NCBI GenBank assembly: GCA_900768435.1
Contig: CAAGCW010000003.1
Location: 1-64,000 of the forward strand
Reading direction: 5' to 3'
DNA from: an uncultured Collinsella sp.
GTDB taxonomy: Bacteria > Actinomycetota > Coriobacteriia > Coriobacteriales > Coriobacteriaceae
DNA length: 64,000 nucleotides
Shown: piece after piece, positions 50,849 through 59,268 of the stretch
How the letters are laid out: each line of letters begins with the position of its first letter
Numbering within the stretch: position 1 is the stretch's first letter
Program-made: the position numbers and the translations under genes
The notes under the pieces: generated by a model
Database searches by the model: none
What the model saw: the letters and a program-made list of their open reading frames with translations, nothing else
Told to the model about the DNA's origin: nothing

Positions 50849-52264
50849 TTAATGCGACATGTGCGACTCGCGGCGAGCGTACACCAGCGACACCGCGAAC
50901 CCGACAACGGCAATCACGGCCGCCACGCGCACGGCGGCTGCAAATCCTATCGCCTGGGCAACGTCCGACGCAACGCCCGCGGCGCCAGCAGCCACCGCAG
51001 AACTCGAAAGCAGGCCGATAAACAGCGACGGACCAAACGACGCGGCAATCATGTTCCACGTGTTGAGCAATGCCGTTCCGTGAGGATGCTCAGCGGCGGG
51101 CAACGTCTCCAGGCCGGCCGTCTGCGAGGGGCTCAGCACCAAACCGACACCGGCATACACCACAACGGTCAGCAGCACGACAACGCCGATGTTCATGCTT
51201 GCCGCGGTCATCGAGATTGCCGTCTGCCCCACAGCGATCAGGGCAAAGCCGACCGGCAGCAGCGGCCACGCACCACGGGCATCCATCACGCGTCCGCCCA
51301 CAATCGAGGTCACGGCGTTGCAGGCGATCGCCGGCAAAATGAGCAAACCCGCGACAAGTGCGGTCATGCCGTATGCGCCCTCAAAATAGAGCGGCAACAA
51401 AACGCTCATCGAGAACGTTGTCATCATCGACACCACCACAAGCAAACACGCAGGCCAAAAACGAACGCTCGCCATGGGACGCACGTTAAGCACCGGATGC
51501 TCGAGCCTGAGCTGACGGACCGCAAACAGGCCGAGCAGCACAACGGCGACGAAAAGCGTCGCGATGCCGGCAATCAGATTGGTCGAGAACTCGCCTACGG
51601 AATACACAAATGCCGTAATGCCGGCGGCGAGCAAAACAACCGACAGAATATCAAGCGTGGTGTTCGAGCGCTCTCCGACATTCTGAACGAGCTTTACACC
51701 CGCAGCAGCAACCACAATGCCGCCCACCAGCGGCACTACGAACACCGCCCTCCAGCCAAACAACGTGCACATAAGACCGCTGATCACGGGTCCAAACGCC
51801 GGCCCCAGCGTAATACAGGCACCGCCCAGGCTCAGATACAGACCAAGCTTCTCGCGCGGGGCGCAAGACAGCACCACGTTCATCATGAGCGGGAACAAGA
51901 TGCCCGATCCCGCAGCCTGCAAAATACGGCTTGGCAGCAAAACGCTAAATGACGGAGCGAACAGGCACAGGACTTCGCCGGCGACCATGCATCCGCATGC
52001 GAAAAACAGCAGCCTGCGCGTCGAGAAACGGCCGGACAGGAAGGCCATGATGGCCGTAAAGATCGACGTCACGATCATGTAGCCCGAAACGAGCCACTGC
52101 GCCGTGGTGGCACTCACCGAAAAGGCTGCCATAATGTCGTGCAACGCCACGTTAATGATGTTCTCGTTAAACGCGGCAACAAAGGCTGCAATATACATAA
52201 CGACGAGAATCGCCGCAGTGGCCGATGGCCTTACTTTAACTTGTTGCTGAGATTTGCTCCCCAT
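50849..52264 (-). CDS. MFS multidrug exporter, DHA2 family (14 TM)
   Basis: A 471-residue major facilitator with about fourteen helices. Motif A-like FLSGRFSTRRLLFF follows helix 2, and motif C-like GPAFGPVISGLM in helix 5 marks drug:H+ antiporters. The ATG at 52264 has AGGAAGG upstream; the longer reading crosses the divergent deformylase promoter. It probably exports toxic compounds. No TetR/MarR regulator is adjacent. Confidence 0.88.
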   Translation of the reverse strand: MGSKSQQQVKVRPSATAAILVVMYIAAFVAAFNENIINVALHDIMAAFSVSATTAQWLVSGYMIVTSIFTAIMAFLSGRFSTRRLLFFACGCMVAGEVLCLFAPSFSVLLPSRILQAAGSGILFPLMMNVVLSCAPREKLGLYLSLGGACITLGPAFGPVISGLMCTLFGWRAVFVVPLVGGIVVAAAGVKLVQNVGERSNTTLDILSVVLLAAGITAFVYSVGEFSTNLIAGIATLFVAVVLLGLFAVRQLRLEHPVLNVRPMASVRFWPACLLVVVSMMTTFSMSVLLPLYFEGAYGMTALVAGLLILPAIACNAVTSIVGGRVMDARGAWPLLPVGFALIAVGQTAISMTAASMNIGVVVLLTVVVYAGVGLVLSPSQTAGLETLPAAEHPHGTALLNTWNMIAASFGPSLFIGLLSSSAVAAGAAGVASDVAQAIGFAAAVRVAAVIAVVGFAVSLVYARRESHMSH

Positions 52265-52469
52265 GCATTTCCTTCCTCTTGGAACGACAGTCGCATCGCC
52301 CCAGAGGAACAGTCCAGGGCGAAAAATGAGCCCTAGACTTACGCCAGACGCCGCACACGACGAGTCTGACAACATGGTCCAACGTCGATAGATTGTAACG
52401 CGGACGCACAGCTTTCCTTCCGCGCTATTATTAAAAGTCCACGAAAGCATAAGACATGAGGAGCCCACC

Positions 52470-52877
52470 ATGATACCCATCATGAAATCCGAGTTCTTTT
52501 TGCGCCTGCCTTCCGAAGACGCGGGACCCGACGACGCCGCGACCGGGCAGGACCTCCTGGATACGCTCCACGAGCATGAGCACGAGTGCGTGGGCCTCGC
52601 CGCCAACATGATCGGCGTGCGCAAACGCATCATCTGCGTAAAGGACGGCAACAGGACACTCCTGATGTACAACCCTCAAATTCTTGAGCAGGTCAATGCC
52701 TATCAGACGAGCGAAGGATGTCTCTCGCTGATCGGCGAGCGTCCCTGTACACGCTATCGCCGCATTAAGGTTGAGTATTTGGACGAGAACTTCGTCCACC
52801 GCATCAAAAACTTCTCGGGCTACACCGCCGAGATCATCCAGCACGAAATCGACCACTGCAACGGCGTCGTGGTTTAG
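52470..52877 (+). CDS. def: Peptide deformylase
   Basis: A 135-residue deformylase with the three motifs: GLAANMIGV (motif 1, normally GxGLAAPQ/NQ), EGCLS (motif 2, metal Cys) and QHEIDHCNG (motif 3, HExxH-type QHExDH). It removes the formyl group from nascent proteins. It is shorter than standard Def (~150-180 residues), lacking N-terminal residues and most of the C-terminal helix, so it may be the accessory paralogue. GAGGAG lies upstream. LysR follows after 36 bases. Confidence 0.9.
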   Translation: MIPIMKSEFFLRLPSEDAGPDDAATGQDLLDTLHEHEHECVGLAANMIGVRKRIICVKDGNRTLLMYNPQILEQVNAYQTSEGCLSLIGERPCTRYRRIKVEYLDENFVHRIKNFSGYTAEIIQHEIDHCNGVVV

Positions 52878-52913
52878 GCCACCTGACAAAATGAGGGTAC
52901 CGGAGGCCTCCCT

Positions 52914-53837
52914 ATGGATATCAGCCGCTTTGGCGAATTCGCCATCTTAGCGCAGTCACGCACGTTTCTCGATGCGGCGGAACTGCTTTTCATGTCGCAA
53001 TCAACCCTCTCCAAGCACATCATGGCAATGGAGCACGAACTCGGCTGCAAGCTCATCGATCGAAGCAAGCGCCACGTAACACTCACCGCGCAAGGTGAAG
53101 CGCTCCTCCCCTATGCGCAAAAAATTGCGACGCTTCAGCATCGCTATCTTGCCGCCATTCAAATAGGTGCAGATGAGCCGCTCGAGCACCTCACCGTCGG
53201 TTCTATCCCCATTATGGCCCCTTATGGGATTACGGACGCCGTCATCGATTTTCAGCAGGCGAACCCCTCATATTCTGTCGAGCTCATCGAAGGCGAGGGC
53301 GACACACTCAAGCGCATGCTCCTGCACGAGGACATTGACCTGGCCTTCATCCGCGACAGCGGCGCCATCGAGCCGGAGTTCAAAAAGATTCCCTTTACGA
53401 CCGACCGGCTCGTGGCCGTCCTTTCGCTCGACCATCCACTCGCCGAACGTGACACCGTCGAGATAGACGACCTTATCGACGAGAATTTCCTCATGCTTCC
53501 CCAAGGCTCGTTCGTAAGCGAGCTCGTCCTTTCCCTTTGTCGCAAAGCTGGATTTGGCCCACGTGTTACGTTCACCGGCAAACGAGCCGAGAACATCATC
53601 TCTCTTGTCGCACGCGGCGCCGGTGTCTCATTCCTCATGCGCAAGCCGGCGGAATCGCTTGCCAGCGGAAAGGTAGCCCTGGTGCCGCTTGAGCCCGCGA
53701 CGACCTCCGAGGTCAGGCTCTACCTCAAGCGGAACGCCGCGCACTCGCAGGCGGTCGTCTCGTTCATCGGCTTCCTCCCCTACCGTCAGCTCCTGCAGGG
53801 CGACCGTGCGTCTTCCACCGCGGCACGACCGTCATAA
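52914..53837 (+). CDS. LysR-family transcriptional regulator
   Basis: A 307-residue regulator with an N-terminal winged helix (residues ~3-60; SRTFLDAAELLFMSQSTLSKHI) and a LysR substrate-binding domain (~90-290; TVGSIPIMAPYG, GVSFLMRKPAESL). GGAGG precedes the ATG. It is convergent with the PTS/ceramidase-like operon across a shared terminator, so control of that operon is possible but not shown by position. Confidence 0.88.
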   Translation: MDISRFGEFAILAQSRTFLDAAELLFMSQSTLSKHIMAMEHELGCKLIDRSKRHVTLTAQGEALLPYAQKIATLQHRYLAAIQIGADEPLEHLTVGSIPIMAPYGITDAVIDFQQANPSYSVELIEGEGDTLKRMLLHEDIDLAFIRDSGAIEPEFKKIPFTTDRLVAVLSLDHPLAERDTVEIDDLIDENFLMLPQGSFVSELVLSLCRKAGFGPRVTFTGKRAENIISLVARGAGVSFLMRKPAESLASGKVALVPLEPATTSEVRLYLKRNAAHSQAVVSFIGFLPYRQLLQGDRASSTAARPS

Positions 53838-53899
53838 TCCCCGTTGCTCCACAACCGCAGGCTTGTGTCCGCAAACACGCTGACAACGGCACAAAACAC

Positions 53900-53940
53900 A
53901 AATATGCCTCGGGCGGCACGTCACCGTCCGAGGCATATTT
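53900..53940. terminator. Bidirectional terminator
   Basis: A 17-bp stem AAATATGCCTCGGGCGG (53900-53916) / CCGTCCGAGGCATATTT (53924-53940) with one wobble pair separates the convergent LysR and PTS genes. Confidence 0.8.
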
Positions 53941-53960
53941 AGTTAAAGTGTGCAGACAGA

Positions 53961-55403
53961 CTAGTCCACCGAGATGTTGAGCGCCTTACCGCCCTCGTCC
54001 TTCCTGGTACCGATCACCATAGCGGCGACAAGAGCCAGAACGAAAGCGACCACACCGGAGATGACAAGGCCGATAAAGCCCGTGTCGATGCCGGCAGGGT
54101 TAATAAAGCTCGGGAAACCGAGCGGGCCGGAGGCACCGAAGGCATAGAGTTTGGCACCCATGAGGCCGGCGATGGCGCCGCCTACACCAGCGGAAATAAA
54201 GGTTACCCACATAAGGCGCTTACGCGGCAGCAAGATGGCGTAAAGCGCAGGCTCGTTGACACCGAAAATCGAAGAGACAAGGGCGGGAATGTTGACGGCA
54301 GCATTTTCCTCGGAATCCTTGGTTCGGATGACCATGCCAAGCACAGCACCGGCGATGGCACAACCGCCTGCATACACGAGCGGGTTAATGAGGTCATAGC
54401 CGTAGGTTGCGACATCGAGAAACCACAGCGGGATGATACCCCAGTGCAGGCCGAACATGACGAGCAGGCTCCAGAACGTGCCGATGACGAAGCCGGCGAT
54501 GGCGGGCTGGAAGTTGATGAGCATCAAGATGATCTGGGCAACGATGTTGGAGAGGACCGTCATGACTGGACCGACCACAAGCAGGCCAAGGATGCCGCAA
54601 ATGAGGAGCGTCAGGATGTTGGAGAAGAACGAGCTCACAAGCGCGGGCAGCGCGTTAGAAAGGGCCTTGTGCACCTTGGAGGCAATCCAGACGATAAAGA
54701 TCGCAGGCAGAATCGTCGATGAGTAATTCTGCATGATCAGCGGGATGCCAAAAATATCACCGTAGACATTGGACTCGAAGACCGTACCGGCGCCGAGCGT
54801 GTAGAGCGGATCTCCGCCCATAAGGGCAACGAGCGTCGGGTAGACGAGGATACCGCCGAGCGCCATTCCCATAACGGGCTTAAGTCCGAACTTCTTGGCC
54901 GACGTCCAGCCAATGATTAGCGGAAAGTAATAGAAGACCGAATCTCCGATTGCCGAGAGCGTCACATACGTATTGCTGTCCTTGGCAAGCCAACCGGCAA
55001 CCGTGCAGAGCGCGAGCATCGACTTGATAAAGCCACCGGCCATAAGCACGCCAAGAACCGGCTGCAGAATCTCGGAAATGATGGCGAGCAGACGCGAGAA
55101 TGGATCGCCCTTTTTGACGTCGTCGCCCTCATCGATATCGAGTGCGGGTTTGGAGTCGAACCCGCCAATCTGAACAAGGTCGTTGTAGACGGCCTCGACA
55201 GTGGCACCAATCACGACCTGATACTGTCCGCCGGCCTGGATGACGTCAACGACGCCCTTCGTCGCCTTAAGTTCATTGGTCTGGGCGAGCGATTCATCCT
55301 TGAGGTGGAAGCGGAGACGCGTAATGCAGTGGCTCACGTCTAACACATTGTCTCGACCACCGACCTTTGTGATGATTTCATCGCAAAGCTTCTGGTATTT
55401 CAT
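53961..55403 (-). CDS. PTS beta-glucoside-type permease, EIIBC
   Basis: A 480-residue fused EIIB (residues 1-85, phospho-Cys26 in DVSHCITRLRFHL) and EIIC (about ten helices, FGVNEPALYAILLPRKR). No EIIA. The ATG at 55403 has AAAAGGAG 7 bases upstream. It is the last gene of a leftward unit with two ceramidase-fold proteins and an amidohydrolase, which suggests that the imported sugar is processed by those enzymes. The 193-base gap before it may hold a separate promoter; no RAT sequence was recognised there. Confidence 0.9.
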   Translation of the reverse strand: MKYQKLCDEIITKVGGRDNVLDVSHCITRLRFHLKDESLAQTNELKATKGVVDVIQAGGQYQVVIGATVEAVYNDLVQIGGFDSKPALDIDEGDDVKKGDPFSRLLAIISEILQPVLGVLMAGGFIKSMLALCTVAGWLAKDSNTYVTLSAIGDSVFYYFPLIIGWTSAKKFGLKPVMGMALGGILVYPTLVALMGGDPLYTLGAGTVFESNVYGDIFGIPLIMQNYSSTILPAIFIVWIASKVHKALSNALPALVSSFFSNILTLLICGILGLLVVGPVMTVLSNIVAQIILMLINFQPAIAGFVIGTFWSLLVMFGLHWGIIPLWFLDVATYGYDLINPLVYAGGCAIAGAVLGMVIRTKDSEENAAVNIPALVSSIFGVNEPALYAILLPRKRLMWVTFISAGVGGAIAGLMGAKLYAFGASGPLGFPSFINPAGIDTGFIGLVISGVVAFVLALVAAMVIGTRKDEGGKALNISVD

Positions 55404-55596
55404 GGAATTCTCCTTTTTCTGAGCGGGGCATAGCGTAGATTTCAGGCCTCCGTAGTCGACGTGGGAGGGCAAGGAACCCACTTCCCCCTTTGAAATCCGC
55501 GGACGCACGTACGCCCGGGATAGGAAACGGCAGAGAAGATGGAAGATGCCGATCACATGGCAGCGAGCCTCATTAGCCCATGTCACGCAATCAGGT

Positions 55597-56715
55597 CTAC
55601 AGACGCGAATCTGCTGCGCCGAGAAGTCTCGTCGTCTGGCAGAACTTGTCACACAGACGTTCCGGTTCGCCCTGGGGAATCTGAGTACGCTCGGTCTCAA
55701 AGGAGAGGCCGTACTCGCGTGCCGGAAGGAAATACTCGAAATAGCCGTTGGTGTAACCGCAAACTATTCCCTCGACCGGACATTCGCGCTTCATGCGAAT
55801 ACCCAGGTCGCTGCCGAGCTCACTCGGGAACACAAAGAGATGCAGGCCGCCCAAACTGATGACGGCACACTTAAGCGTGAGCGAAAAGTCGTCATGGGCA
55901 ACGGTGTGATAGAACGTCTGAGGCTCGATGCGGTCAAGAACGACCTCGCGATCGAGCTTGATCTGGGAAATCGCCTCGGCAAGACCGGTCGAAACACGCT
56001 CAACCTCGGGAATGCCGCGTCCCTGGCGAAAATTGCGGTCGCTACAGTCGCCAGCAGCACCGACGACCATGGCCGGATAGTAACCAAGACTCTGAGCGAG
56101 CTTTTTGCCGGTAAGACCGGCGAGTTCGCTCGTGAGCTCCGTGCAGTCGGGTCCGACACAGGCAGAATGCACCGCCCAGTTCACAAAGCCCGCAAACGAT
56201 TTGCCTTCGTCATCGAAGAACGACACCACGATAACCTCATTGTCGGCAAGCTCTCCGGGAATGATGCGGTTGTCGTAGAAACCGGTGATGACTTTTTTGC
56301 CCATGCGGCAGGTCGCAGGTCGCGCGTTGGCGCGGCACTCTTCGAAGCATTGACAGATGGTATCGAGGAACCAGCGATAGTAGTCCTCGTTGAATTTTCC
56401 CGTCCACCAGCTGCGATGGTAGGCGACGATCGAAGTGTGGTCGTGCGTCGCGGAGAGCAGAACGCAATCACGGTCGATTCCGTAGCGCTCGGCGAGCATC
56501 GTCTTAACCTCCTCGGCCATGCTCTCCTCAAACTCGAGAACATCGGCGTTAAAGAGAAAAACTTCGCGGTCGTCCTGTTGGAAAAGAATCGCGTTGGCGA
56601 AGACGTCGTCATGGACGCCTGTCGCAGGCTCCAGACGGTTGGGGAGGTTACGGTATCCGATTAGATAGATGTCGCCTTGCGGGGTAATCTTGCGGCGTGC
56701 ATGTCCGATATTCAT
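55597..56715 (-). CDS. Neutral ceramidase-like hydrolase (first paralogue)
   Basis: A 372-residue protein with the N-terminal fold of neutral/alkaline non-lysosomal ceramidase. LLSATHDHTS corresponds to the zinc-binding THTHSGP of the family and keeps both His. NWAVHSACVGPD and VVGAAGDCSDRN are other conserved parts. There is no signal peptide, so unlike secreted ceramidases it acts in the cytoplasm. It overlaps the second paralogue by four bases. With a PTS and an amidohydrolase it more likely hydrolyses a small imported amide or ester conjugate than ceramide. Substrate unknown. Confidence 0.72.
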   Translation of the reverse strand: MNIGHARRKITPQGDIYLIGYRNLPNRLEPATGVHDDVFANAILFQQDDREVFLFNADVLEFEESMAEEVKTMLAERYGIDRDCVLLSATHDHTSIVAYHRSWWTGKFNEDYYRWFLDTICQCFEECRANARPATCRMGKKVITGFYDNRIIPGELADNEVIVVSFFDDEGKSFAGFVNWAVHSACVGPDCTELTSELAGLTGKKLAQSLGYYPAMVVGAAGDCSDRNFRQGRGIPEVERVSTGLAEAISQIKLDREVVLDRIEPQTFYHTVAHDDFSLTLKCAVISLGGLHLFVFPSELGSDLGIRMKRECPVEGIVCGYTNGYFEYFLPAREYGLSFETERTQIPQGEPERLCDKFCQTTRLLGAADSRL

Positions 56716-57980
56716 GCAAGGTCTCCTTTTTGTCGCGCCGCGTTTAAAGCGGCAAGGATGGTTTGGAGGAGGCGCTCATGGGAACCGGCGGCAAAGCCGG
56801 AGTTCATGGCCTCATAGGTGATTTTCTCGTACGCATCGGGGGCCGGCAGATACTTCTGCCCTCCGTTGACAAGCGTGGCAAAGAGCACGGGGCAGAATCG
56901 GGCGGCGCGCACGGCGGCGCCAAACGAGCTCGAAACCTCGGGCTGGATACCAACGAACTCGGCATTTCCCAGCCGAAGTAAATAGACCCTCGTACGCTGT
57001 TCGCCCGCCGCATGAAACTCATAAGTTCGATGCGGGGCCAATGAGCAGAAGTCGGCGCGCGTCTGGGCGGGCAAAAGGACGTCGACCGTGCGAGCATCGA
57101 CGCCGATGGCATCGTCCTCACGCGCCGCACGGACGGCCTCAATCAACGCATCGCTCAGAACGCGACCCTGTCGATGCAGCATGCGATATCCACTCTCGTG
57201 AGCATCTAACGTTTGCTTCGCCCCGGTCGAATCAAACGCAACGGTCACGGCGCGCTCCGCCGGACTCTGATCCCCCGCGGCACCGGGCAGCAGCAACACG
57301 ACTCCGCCCAATTCGCGCTCGAGAGCCATGGCGGCAAAGCCAAAGAGGTCCCCGCTCACCACGCGCTTCCCTTGAGAATCGTGCGATCCGTCGAGCACGG
57401 AAGACTGGACATCAGCCGTCGCAAGCATGGCAACGAGCCCGCCCTCGGCATCCCTCGCGACAAGTACGGGCATCGCGTGGTCGGCAAACCCCTTGGGGTC
57501 TACTCCCAGCCACCAGCCGGCCGGCGTCTCAATGTCGCGGTTAACGTTCACAGGACAGTGGCCCTCCGCCGAGGCGAGCGTGACAGAGCGAATGCCCGCA
57601 ACCGCCTGCTCAACAGCCGCGCGTGTCGCGGCGATGAGCGCGGCACGATAGCGCTCATTTCGATCGCGGGCATCGGTGTCGGCCAGATGCCCAGGGGTGC
57701 GCACGTGAGGCGCAGAAAACGTGTGGGTCGGGACCACCCAAGAAAAGGCGCCGTCGCAATTGGAGACATCCTTGACAACCTCACGCAGATCGGCGAGTAG
57801 GGCCGGAGCGATCGAGGTAACCTCAAGTGAAAGGATGCAAGCGCGCCGCCCCATCCCTTCGACCACGAAGGCACGGACAAAGATTTCATGACGGAGTGCG
57901 TCGAAACCGTCGAACGGCAATACGTCCTCTAAGTTAATGGCCACCCGGGCGGCTCCGGCCTTCATCTCTCCCTTATCCAT
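56712..57980 (-). CDS. Neutral ceramidase-like protein (second paralogue, altered metal site)
   Basis: A 422-residue paralogue of the neighbouring gene. The motif reads VVPTHTFSAPH: the second His of THTH is Phe, although another His follows three residues later, so zinc binding may be altered. LLPGAAGDQSP and NVNRDIETP are shared family parts. There is no signal peptide. GGAGGG precedes the ATG. The amidohydrolase gene ends 26 bases upstream, and the first paralogue overlaps this one by four bases. It could form a heteromer with that paralogue or act on a different bond. Confidence 0.7.
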   Translation of the reverse strand: MDKGEMKAGAARVAINLEDVLPFDGFDALRHEIFVRAFVVEGMGRRACILSLEVTSIAPALLADLREVVKDVSNCDGAFSWVVPTHTFSAPHVRTPGHLADTDARDRNERYRAALIAATRAAVEQAVAGIRSVTLASAEGHCPVNVNRDIETPAGWWLGVDPKGFADHAMPVLVARDAEGGLVAMLATADVQSSVLDGSHDSQGKRVVSGDLFGFAAMALERELGGVVLLLPGAAGDQSPAERAVTVAFDSTGAKQTLDAHESGYRMLHRQGRVLSDALIEAVRAAREDDAIGVDARTVDVLLPAQTRADFCSLAPHRTYEFHAAGEQRTRVYLLRLGNAEFVGIQPEVSSSFGAAVRAARFCPVLFATLVNGGQKYLPAPDAYEKITYEAMNSGFAAGSHERLLQTILAALNAARQKGDLA

Positions 57981-58006
57981 GGCGAACGCCCTCCTTTATC
58001 TGTCGC

Positions 58007-59041
58007 TCACTCGATGCCGTACAGGCGCTGTGCCGTGCCGCCAAGTATAAGGTCCTTGTCCGTATCACTTAAATCCGTGGCGCGGACGCAGGCGACACCC
58101 TCTGTTAGCCACTCGCGTTTAACGGGATAACTCGTACCAAAGACAATATGGTCTGCACCAAGGACTTCAACCGCACAGGCAAGAAGTGTCTCGCCCCAGG
58201 GCTGAGCATGGGACATGTCGAAATAAACGTTGTTCTCAAGACGCTTGGAGACCGTCTCGGTATCGGTCTGGAAGCGACCCGAGGCATCTGGACGCTTGGG
58301 ACCGTGCGGCAGCAGCATCTCCTTAAACGCAAAATAAGCGCCACCGAGCATGGAGTGGACCATCTTGACGTTGGGATAACGCTCGAAGAAGTCGCTGAAG
58401 ATTTCACGACCGATCACCGTGGTCTGGTCGACGCAACGGCCGTAGGAGCGACGCAGGTTGTCGTATGCGAGCAGCGACGTATGCTCGACCGGTACGGGCA
58501 CATGGTGCACGTAAACGGTGACGCTGCGTTCGTTCAGTCGCTCAAAAAAGCCCGAAAAGATCGGATCGTCAAGATAGCGCTTGCCGTAGTGGGCGCAGAG
58601 TTGCACGCCCGCGAAACCCTCGTCGAGCCTGCGATCGAGTTCCTCAAGGTTCGCCTCGGTGCCAAAGGGAGGCACGGCGACAAGCGGTATCAAGCGACCG
58701 TTCGACGCTTTTGCGTCAGCGGCCATACCATCGTTGAAGCGCCGGCACATCTCGAGTGACATCCACTCATGGCAGCCGGGGAGTTTGAGAATCGCTTTAT
58801 CGACCCCCGCCTCGTCCATGTCTGCCAGACGCTTCTCAAGGGTGTAGTCTCCCTCGATATAGTTGAGGCCCGGGAAGCCAGCGGGCTTTTCGATCACAAT
58901 CTGTCGCTTGCCCGTGGGGCTTACGGTCAGGTAGCCCTCGGTGTCGTAAGCGCGGGGCACCTCGGCCAAAAACTGTTCACAGAGTGTCTCGTCATGGAAG
59001 ATGCGCTCGTCAAACCAGTAGGAATTTGCATCGATAATCAT
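58007..59041 (-). CDS. Amidohydrolase (ACMSD/LigI-like) lacking canonical metal ligands
   Basis: A 344-residue TIM-barrel protein of the amidohydrolase-2 family. The usual start IDxHxH reads IIDANSYW (His to Asn and Tyr), and the late GSDYP reads GTSYP (Asp to Ser). Barrel histidines in LCAHYGKRY, VYVHHVPVP and MVHSMLGG remain. Loss of the metal ligands recalls the metal-free lactonase LigI, so it may be a metal-independent lactonase or decarboxylase, or non-catalytic. The ATG at 59041 has AAAGGCGG upstream. First gene of the PTS/ceramidase-like operon, with a palindromic operator 79 bases upstream. Confidence 0.75.
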   Translation of the reverse strand: MIIDANSYWFDERIFHDETLCEQFLAEVPRAYDTEGYLTVSPTGKRQIVIEKPAGFPGLNYIEGDYTLEKRLADMDEAGVDKAILKLPGCHEWMSLEMCRRFNDGMAADAKASNGRLIPLVAVPPFGTEANLEELDRRLDEGFAGVQLCAHYGKRYLDDPIFSGFFERLNERSVTVYVHHVPVPVEHTSLLAYDNLRRSYGRCVDQTTVIGREIFSDFFERYPNVKMVHSMLGGAYFAFKEMLLPHGPKRPDASGRFQTDTETVSKRLENNVYFDMSHAQPWGETLLACAVEVLGADHIVFGTSYPVKREWLTEGVACVRATDLSDTDKDLILGGTAQRLYGIE

Positions 59042-59119
59042 TGGTGGGGACCGCCTTTCATCTTGTCGAGAACATTCTAAAAAAGCGGACACACGGACAT
59101 CAATTCCAGTTGAAGCACA

Positions 59120-59142
59120 CTGTATTCCATTTTGGAATACAG
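59120..59142. promoter_or_regulatory. Palindromic operator CTGTATTCCA-N3-TGGAATACAG
   Basis: Perfect 10-bp arms with a TTT centre, 79 bases upstream of the amidohydrolase start. TGGAAT/ATTCCA half-sites are typical of IclR-type operators. No IclR gene is in the window. The rest of 59042-59268 holds only this site and the terminator of the aminotransferase gene. Confidence 0.65.
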
Positions 59143-59207
59143 TTTTCCGTTCACACGCGAACCCCACTCACCCAAACGATCGAGACGCCGACAACGCGAG
59201 CTTTAAC

Positions 59208-59246
59208 AGAAAACGGGCGACCCGAATCTGTTACGGGCCGCCCGTT
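59208..59246 (-). terminator. Terminator of the XRE-aminotransferase gene
   Basis: Minus strand: AACGGGCGGCCCG pairs with CGGGTCGCCCGTT (one wobble) and is followed by TTTCTG, giving a short T-tract 22 bases after the stop. Confidence 0.72.
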
Positions 59247-59268
59247 AAATGACAAACTATCTCTGTCG

